Below, piece by piece: positions 4,531-8,890 of a stretch of 8,890 nucleotides of DNA (the stretch's first letter is position 1; every line of letters begins with the position of its first letter). The notes beneath the pieces are model-generated. The model made no database searches. It saw only the letters and a program-made list of their open reading frames with translations, and had not been told where the DNA came from. The stretch is from TC-15 sp034437275 (GTDB taxonomy: Bacteria; Chloroflexota; Anaerolineae; Aggregatilineales; Aggregatilineaceae): NCBI GenBank assembly GCA_034437275.1, contig DAOTUD010000053.1, positions 1 to 8,890 of the forward strand. The letters are read 5' to 3'. Both the position numbers and the translations under genes were made by a program.

Positions 4531-7137
4531 ATGCCCAACGCAATGACCAAACGACACACGGTAGAGAACATCCTGCGCTCGCGGCGCGACCTGCGCCCCG
4601 CCCATTTTGACCTGCACGCCGGGCGCAACGAGGCCGCCGAGGGTGGCTGCGGCGTGATCGGCATCGCGTGCAGCGAACAGATCGCCGGGCGGCACCTGCT
4701 GCAATCCCTGGCGCAAATGCGCAACCGGGGCAACGGCAAGGGCGGCGGCGTGGCGGCGGTCGGGCTGGTGCCGGAGGAGTTCGGTGTCTCGCGCGAGGTG
4801 CTGGAAAATGACTATCTGCTGGCGGTGGCGTACCTCGATCCCACCTGCCGGGACGAGGTCGAGCAGCAGCACATCACCCCCACGTTTGAGATCGACCACA
4901 TCCGCGCCGCGCCGCACCTGGACGACCCCCGCGCGCTGGACGGGCTGAACGTGTCGCCGCCGACGGTGGTGCAGTATTTCGTGCGCGTCAAGCCGGATGT
5001 CTTCAAAACCTTCAAATCCGAGCATGACGTCGCGGGCCTGACATGGCGGCAGATCGAAGACGAGATCGTGTACCAGAACTCCTTCCGGCTGAACACCGCG
5101 TTCTATTCCTCGGAGGGCGAGACGCGCGCCTTTATGCTCTCGCACGGGAAAAACCTGCTGGTGGTGAAGATGGTCGGCTATGGCGATGATGTGGTGCGCT
5201 ACTACCAGCTTGAGGACGTCCACGCTCACGTGTGGATCGGCCACCACCGCTACCCGACCAAAGGCCGCGTGTGGCACCCCGGCGGGGCGCACCCGTTCGT
5301 GGGGCTGAACGAGGCGCTGGTCCACAACGGCGACTTCGCCAACTACGCATCAATCGGCGAATACCTGGCGCAGCGCAACATCTACCCGCTGTTCCTGACG
5401 GATACCGAAGTCTCGGTGCAGGTCTTCGATCTGCTCTACCGCACCTACGGCTACCCGCTGGAATATGTGATCGAGACGCTGGCCCCCACCACCGAGCGCG
5501 ACTTCGCCATACTGCCGCCCGACAAGCAGCGCATCTACGACATGCTGCAAGTCACGCACATGCACGCCTCACCGGACGGTCCGTGGTTTTTCCTGATCGC
5601 GCAGTCCGACCAGGAAAACGACGATCCGGTCTACCGCCTGACCGGGATCACCGACACGTCGATGCTGCGCCCGCAGGTCTTCGCATGGCAGCAGGCCGGC
5701 GACGATGGCCCGGCGATTGGCTTCGCTGCGTCGGAAAAGCAGGGCATCGATGCTGCGCTCGATTCGCTGGCGGCGGAAGACGGGCGCTTTTGGAGCCGGG
5801 CGGACCGTTACTGGAACGCGCGCGGCGGCAGCCACACCGACGGCGGCGCATTCATGTTCAGCGCCTATCCGGACGGGAACGGCGCGGCGCGGCTGGTCTG
5901 CACCGACAAGTTTGGCCGCCACATCACGAGCGACACCGCCCGCCCACCGTATCGCCCCAACGGCCACCAGCCGTCCCCGGTGCAGCTTCCGGAAGGCACG
6001 GCGTGGGAGCTATTCGCCTCGGCGGTGGAGCAGATGCCGGGCTGGGATTACGACGCTGTGCAGGACTGGCTGCACACGCTGGCAAGCACCGCCACCACCG
6101 ACGCCGGACGCACGCGCGCCATCAACGTCCTGACGCTGCTGCTGGACCGGCACTATCCGACCGGGAATATGCGCCGCAGCAGCCTGCTGACGCTGGTTGA
6201 TGCTGCACTGGACCGGCTGTGGGACGTCATCCGCGCGGAGCCGTCTGCCGGGTATGCGTTCTCCAGCGCCGCGCAGCCCTGGCAGGGGACCGCCCGGCCC
6301 GAGCAGACGGTGGTGATCGATGCGCGCAGTTTCGCGCCGGAGGGGCCGGATTCCGTCGCGTTGGAGGTCGTGCGGCTGGTCAAGGCCAGGTTCCGGCACG
6401 TGATCGTGATCCACGCGCGCGGGCATCGTTTCATCGGCAACGGCTTCGGCAGCGACACCAGCGACCTCGTGATCGACGTGTACGGATCATCCGGGGATTA
6501 TCTCGGCTCCGGGATCGACGGCATGACGATCCGGGTGCACGGCAGCGGCCAGGATCAACTCGCGCAGATCATGAAGGCGGGCACGCTGGTGGTGCATGGC
6601 GATGTGGGGCAAACGTTCATGTACGGGGCCAAAGGCGGCGCAGCGTACGTACTGGGCAATGCCGCCGGGCGTCCGCTGATCAACGCGGTCGGTAAGCCGC
6701 GTGTGGTGATCAACGGCACCTGCCTGGACTACCTGGCCGAGTCGTTCATGGCCGGCGATCCGCATAACAACGGCGGCTTCGTGATCCTCAACGGGATCGC
6801 GCTCGGCGATGACGGCGAGCTGGCCGACCTCGACACGCCCTATCCCGGCGGGAACCTGTTTTCGCTGGCGTCGGGCGGGGCGATCTTCGTGCGCGATCCG
6901 CACCAGCACGTCACGCCCGACCAGTTGAACGGCGGCACGTTCGCGGCTTTCACGGATCGGGACTGGGCGCTGATCGAGCCGTACCTGGCGGAGAACGCGC
7001 GTCAGTTCGGGATCAGCATCGACGCCCTGCTGACCGTCGACGGCATGCGCCGCGATCCGGCGGACGTCTACCGCACGATCATGCCGTCCTCGATGCGCGC
7101 GCTCCAGGCCGAGGAAGCCTGGGTGCAGCAGCACTAA
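4531..7137 (+). CDS. Fused class II glutamine amidotransferase + GXGXG glutamate synthase subunit
   Basis: An 868-residue fusion of two glutamate-synthase domains that are separate genes in archaeal-type systems. An Ntn-hydrolase glutamine amidotransferase begins at C40 (CGVIGI), the presumed nucleophile. The 39 residues before it would be a propeptide removed during maturation, similar in length to those of large GltB proteins. Family motifs are GHHRYPT (237-243), AHPF (253-256), HNGDFAN (265-271) and TDTE (290-293); TDTSMLRPQ marks the end of the amidotransferase. A less conserved linker of about 180 residues follows. The GXGXG beta-helix domain occupies about 590-860 and includes GNGFGSD (636-642), GSSGDYLGSGIDG (652-664) and repeated Gly-rich turns. 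It has no catalytic role in known enzymes but scaffolds the complex. The ATG at 4531 has GAGGA overlapping the upstream stop; an extension to 4435 lies inside the previous gene. The FMN and central domains normally found between these two parts in GltB are missing and are supplied by the two upstream genes. Confidence 0.92.
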   Translation: MPNAMTKRHTVENILRSRRDLRPAHFDLHAGRNEAAEGGCGVIGIACSEQIAGRHLLQSLAQMRNRGNGKGGGVAAVGLVPEEFGVSREVLENDYLLAVAYLDPTCRDEVEQQHITPTFEIDHIRAAPHLDDPRALDGLNVSPPTVVQYFVRVKPDVFKTFKSEHDVAGLTWRQIEDEIVYQNSFRLNTAFYSSEGETRAFMLSHGKNLLVVKMVGYGDDVVRYYQLEDVHAHVWIGHHRYPTKGRVWHPGGAHPFVGLNEALVHNGDFANYASIGEYLAQRNIYPLFLTDTEVSVQVFDLLYRTYGYPLEYVIETLAPTTERDFAILPPDKQRIYDMLQVTHMHASPDGPWFFLIAQSDQENDDPVYRLTGITDTSMLRPQVFAWQQAGDDGPAIGFAASEKQGIDAALDSLAAEDGRFWSRADRYWNARGGSHTDGGAFMFSAYPDGNGAARLVCTDKFGRHITSDTARPPYRPNGHQPSPVQLPEGTAWELFASAVEQMPGWDYDAVQDWLHTLASTATTDAGRTRAINVLTLLLDRHYPTGNMRRSSLLTLVDAALDRLWDVIRAEPSAGYAFSSAAQPWQGTARPEQTVVIDARSFAPEGPDSVALEVVRLVKARFRHVIVIHARGHRFIGNGFGSDTSDLVIDVYGSSGDYLGSGIDGMTIRVHGSGQDQLAQIMKAGTLVVHGDVGQTFMYGAKGGAAYVLGNAAGRPLINAVGKPRVVINGTCLDYLAESFMAGDPHNNGGFVILNGIALGDDGELADLDTPYPGGNLFSLASGGAIFVRDPHQHVTPDQLNGGTFAAFTDRDWALIEPYLAENARQFGISIDALLTVDGMRRDPADVYRTIMPSSMRALQAEEAWVQQH

Positions 7138-7158
7138 GCGCGCCCTATACGCGCATTC

Positions 7159-7202
7159 CGGCGGCAGGGTGGTCTGTAACGGGCGCATCCTGCCGCCGTT
7201 TT
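7159..7202 (+). terminator. Intrinsic terminator of the glutamate-synthase operon
   Basis: CGGCGGCAGG (7159-7168) pairs with CCTGCCGCCG (7189-7198) over 10 perfect bp, extendable by a G-U and a T-A pair, around a 16-base loop and followed by TTTT. It starts 22 bases after the stop codon of the last operon gene and separates it from the insertion-sequence region. Confidence 0.85.
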
Positions 7203-7258
7203 GCGTGGGCGGATCGTGACATTCAATACTGCGCAGTCTCCCCCCTTCGCGCTATGGT

Positions 7259-7819
7259 AAGTGTCCCAAATTCAGTAGACCGCAACGGACAGGTGTGGCT
7301 TGAAAAATGGGGACATTGGGATACCTTTTTGTTTGCTAAAACGGGAAGGAGAACCCAAATGTCCCGTAATCAGTCTACCGCAACGAAACGCTTGACCGTG
7401 AACGACGTGTACGAATTGATGAGCAACGTGTTGCAAGAATACTTTGAGTTGGACATGAGCAGCAGTGCGTATGAGGCCAGTGATATCTGGGACGTGTTGG
7501 TCACGGCAGCGGTGCAACAAACGACCGTCGAAACAGCGTGCGGACTGCTGGAGCGCACGCCCAGCGCGAATACGGTGCGCAATGCAGTAAAAGCGCTGCT
7601 GATGGATGATGCCCGGTTGGCAGAATTGGAAAATACGGTGAATGCCATGTTGGTGGCGCGTTTGCCCAAAACCCTGTTGAAGCGCGCGCGCCCCTGCGCC
7701 GCAGATTTCACCGACTTGCCCTATCACGGCCAGCATGAAGTGGATGACGAGTATATCCGGCGGGGTCGCGCCAAAAGTGGCACGACGCATTTTCATAGTT
7801 TCTTCACTACCGGACACTT
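7259..7819 (+). mobile_element. Remnant of an insertion sequence (truncated or internally deleted)
   Basis: The transposase fragment at 7359 marks this as insertion-sequence DNA of lower GC than the operon. AAGTGTCC at 7259-7266 is matched in reverse by GGACACTT at 7812-7819. If these are the terminal inverted repeats, the element is an internally deleted copy of 561 bases. If not, the right end has been cut off by the neighbouring IS4-type element. Both boundaries are approximate, and I see no flanking target duplication. Confidence 0.5.
7262..7385 (+). repeat. Imperfect 26-base direct repeat at the IS left end
   Basis: Positions 7262-7287 and 7360-7385 match at 21 of 26 bases, both starting TGTCCC and ending ACCGCAACG. 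The second copy overlaps the transposase start codon region. It may be a subterminal transposase-binding repeat or a duplication; no role is known. Confidence 0.6.
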
Positions 7820-7829
7820 TTTGAAATGA
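7359..7829 (+). pseudogene. Truncated transposase, N-terminal fragment
   Basis: A 156-residue fragment. The ATG at 7359 has a strong AAGGAG (7346-7351) at ideal spacing; the frame also extends upstream to 7254 without such a site. The N-terminal 110 residues are helical. They are followed by AADFTDLPYHG (114-124), which looks like the first catalytic Asp segment of a DDE transposase, and by RRGRAKSGTTHFHSF (134-148), which precedes the catalytic core in ISH3/IS4-like transposases. The rest of the core, with the second Asp and the Glu, is absent, and the reading frame ends in the unrelated tail FTTGHFLK. The protein cannot be an active transposase. The family call is from memory of the motif and is only moderately secure. 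Confidence 0.75.
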
Positions 7830-8890
7830 GAGGTTGCCCCGCATAATCTAGACTCCTATTCCAACCAAAGAATAAGGAGTTGAAACATGGGAGACAACCT
7901 CAGACGCTATCGTGCCATAAAAACGGCATTGAAACAACTGTATCCAAAAACGGTGAAAGGCAATCAAGCCCGGCACATGAACACCTTGGCGGCGTTAATC
8001 AGCGGGATTGTAGGCAGTCGTCGAGTGAGTCTACCGGAGGTGGCCAGCAAAATGCCGGATGGGGCTAAACGCGAGAGTCGGGTGAAACGATTTGCGCGCT
8101 GGATGCAGAATGAACGGATTGATACGGAAGTGTATTTTCTGCCCTTTGCCCGCGACTTGTTGGCGGTCTTGGCCGAGCGAACGTTGGTGTTGGCGATCGA
8201 TGGCAGCGAAGTCGGACGCGGATGCATGACCTTGATGGTGAGTGTGCTGTATCGCAAACGAGCCTTGCCAGTCGCGTGGCTCGTGGTCGAGGGCAACAAG
8301 GGTCATTTACCTGAAGACACGCATCTGATGTTGGTTGAGCAAGTGCAAGCGGTGATCCCGGACGAGGCGGATGTGATTTTTCTGGGCGATGGCGAGTTCG
8401 ATGGTATCGACTTGCAGCATGCGCTTGCCGCGGCGGGCTGGTTCTACGTTTGTCGTACAGCGAAGAATATCCAGCTGTGCGAGGAAGGTTTCTGGTTCAG
8501 CTTTGAGGACTTAGGTATCACACCCGACCGTTGTATAAGCATCCCGAATGTGCAGTTTACTCAACACGCCTACGGGCCGGTATTGGCGATTGCGTGGTGG
8601 GATGCAGCCTACGACGCCCCGATTTATCTGGTCACTAACCTTGAGTTAGCCGAAGAAGCCTGTGATTGGTATCGTAAACGCTTTCGTATCGAAACCTTTT
8701 TCTCAGACCAGAAATCGCGCGGCTTTCACTTGAACAAAAGTCATCTGGCTGACCCACAACGGTTAGCACGGCTGATGGTGGCCGCTTGCTTGGCTTATCT
8801 CTGGATCATTTTTCTGGGCGTGCTTGCCAAACGCGATAGCTGGGTCGCCATCATTCATCGAACCGATCGGTGTGACCTTAGCCTATTTCA
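7820..8890 (+). mobile_element. IS4-family insertion sequence, left part (runs off window)
   Basis: The transposase beginning at 7887 and its short leader form the left part of an IS4-type element. The left boundary lies somewhere between about 7803 and 7830, at the point where the upstream transposase loses its family sequence. The right inverted repeat is outside the window, so the exact left end cannot be fixed. Confidence 0.7.
7887..8890 (+). CDS. IS4-family DDE transposase (partial, C-terminus off window)
   Basis: An open frame of 334 residues continuing past the window edge, with AAGGAG (7874-7879) seven bases before the ATG. It encodes the enzyme that excises and inserts the element. 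The catalytic triad is readable: D105 in AIDGSEVG, D168 in FLGDGEFDG and E269. The IS4 signature Y-x2-R-x3-E-x6-K is complete (Y262, R265, E269, K276 in YRKRFRIETFFSDQK). An inserted beta-strand region lies between the second Asp and the Glu, as is usual for this family. There is no frameshift or stop in the visible part, so this copy could be functional. It is adjacent to, and probably interrupted, the older transposase fragment upstream. Confidence 0.93.
   Translation, partial: MGDNLRRYRAIKTALKQLYPKTVKGNQARHMNTLAALISGIVGSRRVSLPEVASKMPDGAKRESRVKRFARWMQNERIDTEVYFLPFARDLLAVLAERTLVLAIDGSEVGRGCMTLMVSVLYRKRALPVAWLVVEGNKGHLPEDTHLMLVEQVQAVIPDEADVIFLGDGEFDGIDLQHALAAAGWFYVCRTAKNIQLCEEGFWFSFEDLGITPDRCISIPNVQFTQHAYGPVLAIAWWDAAYDAPIYLVTNLELAEEACDWYRKRFRIETFFSDQKSRGFHLNKSHLADPQRLARLMVAACLAYLWIIFLGVLAKRDSWVAIIHRTDRCDLSLF

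Noticed and set aside
2988..4739. Long antisense open frame (583 codons) across the glutamate-synthase genes
   Set aside because: It spans three genes with clear functional motifs on the other strand; long antisense frames are expected at this GC content.

Overview
The window is GC-rich, with high GC in the long genes and lower GC at the right end. It looks like bacterial chromosome, most compatible with a Chloroflexota (Anaerolineae-like) genome. That taxonomic guess rests on overall gene style and split glutamate-synthase genes, not on a marker gene, and is only moderately supported. Every confident gene is on the + strand.

Layout. (1) Positions 1-311: the tail of an unidentified reading frame and a short intergenic stretch. 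(2) 312-1301: a DRG/Obg-type GTPase with a C-terminal TGS domain. (3) 1302-1810: a long non-coding leader. It holds a likely promoter, an RNA that matches the glmS self-cleaving ribozyme class block by block (about 1409-1628), an extra strong hairpin, a hairpin whose left arm is an exact copy of the terminator's left arm, and a textbook intrinsic terminator (1745-1782). (4) 1811-7137: three tightly spaced genes encoding a glutamate-synthase (GOGAT)-type enzyme. They are a Cys-rich glutamate-synthase-like subunit, the FMN/Fe-S synthase subunit, and a fused class II glutamine amidotransferase + GXGXG subunit. The operon closes with a strong terminator at 7159-7202. (5) 7203-8890: insertion-sequence material. 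A truncated transposase gene is abutted by an IS4-family transposase that runs off the window.

How the parts may work together. The amidotransferase domain would release ammonia from glutamine, the FMN domain would combine it with 2-oxoglutarate to give glutamate, and the GXGXG domain scaffolds the complex. No GltD-like NAD(P)H subunit is present, so electrons probably come from ferredoxin or from a partner elsewhere; the CxxCxxC subunit encoded first could be the entry point.

The main discovery is the leader. glmS ribozymes normally precede glmS (glucosamine-6-phosphate synthase), where the product GlcN6P triggers self-cleavage of the mRNA. Here the ribozyme precedes a glutamate-synthase operon, carries an extra two-hairpin insertion, and is followed by an intrinsic terminator with a duplicated arm that could form alternative structures. 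This suggests, as inference, that an amino-sugar signal controls glutamine use by glutamate synthase through cleavage, attenuation, or both.
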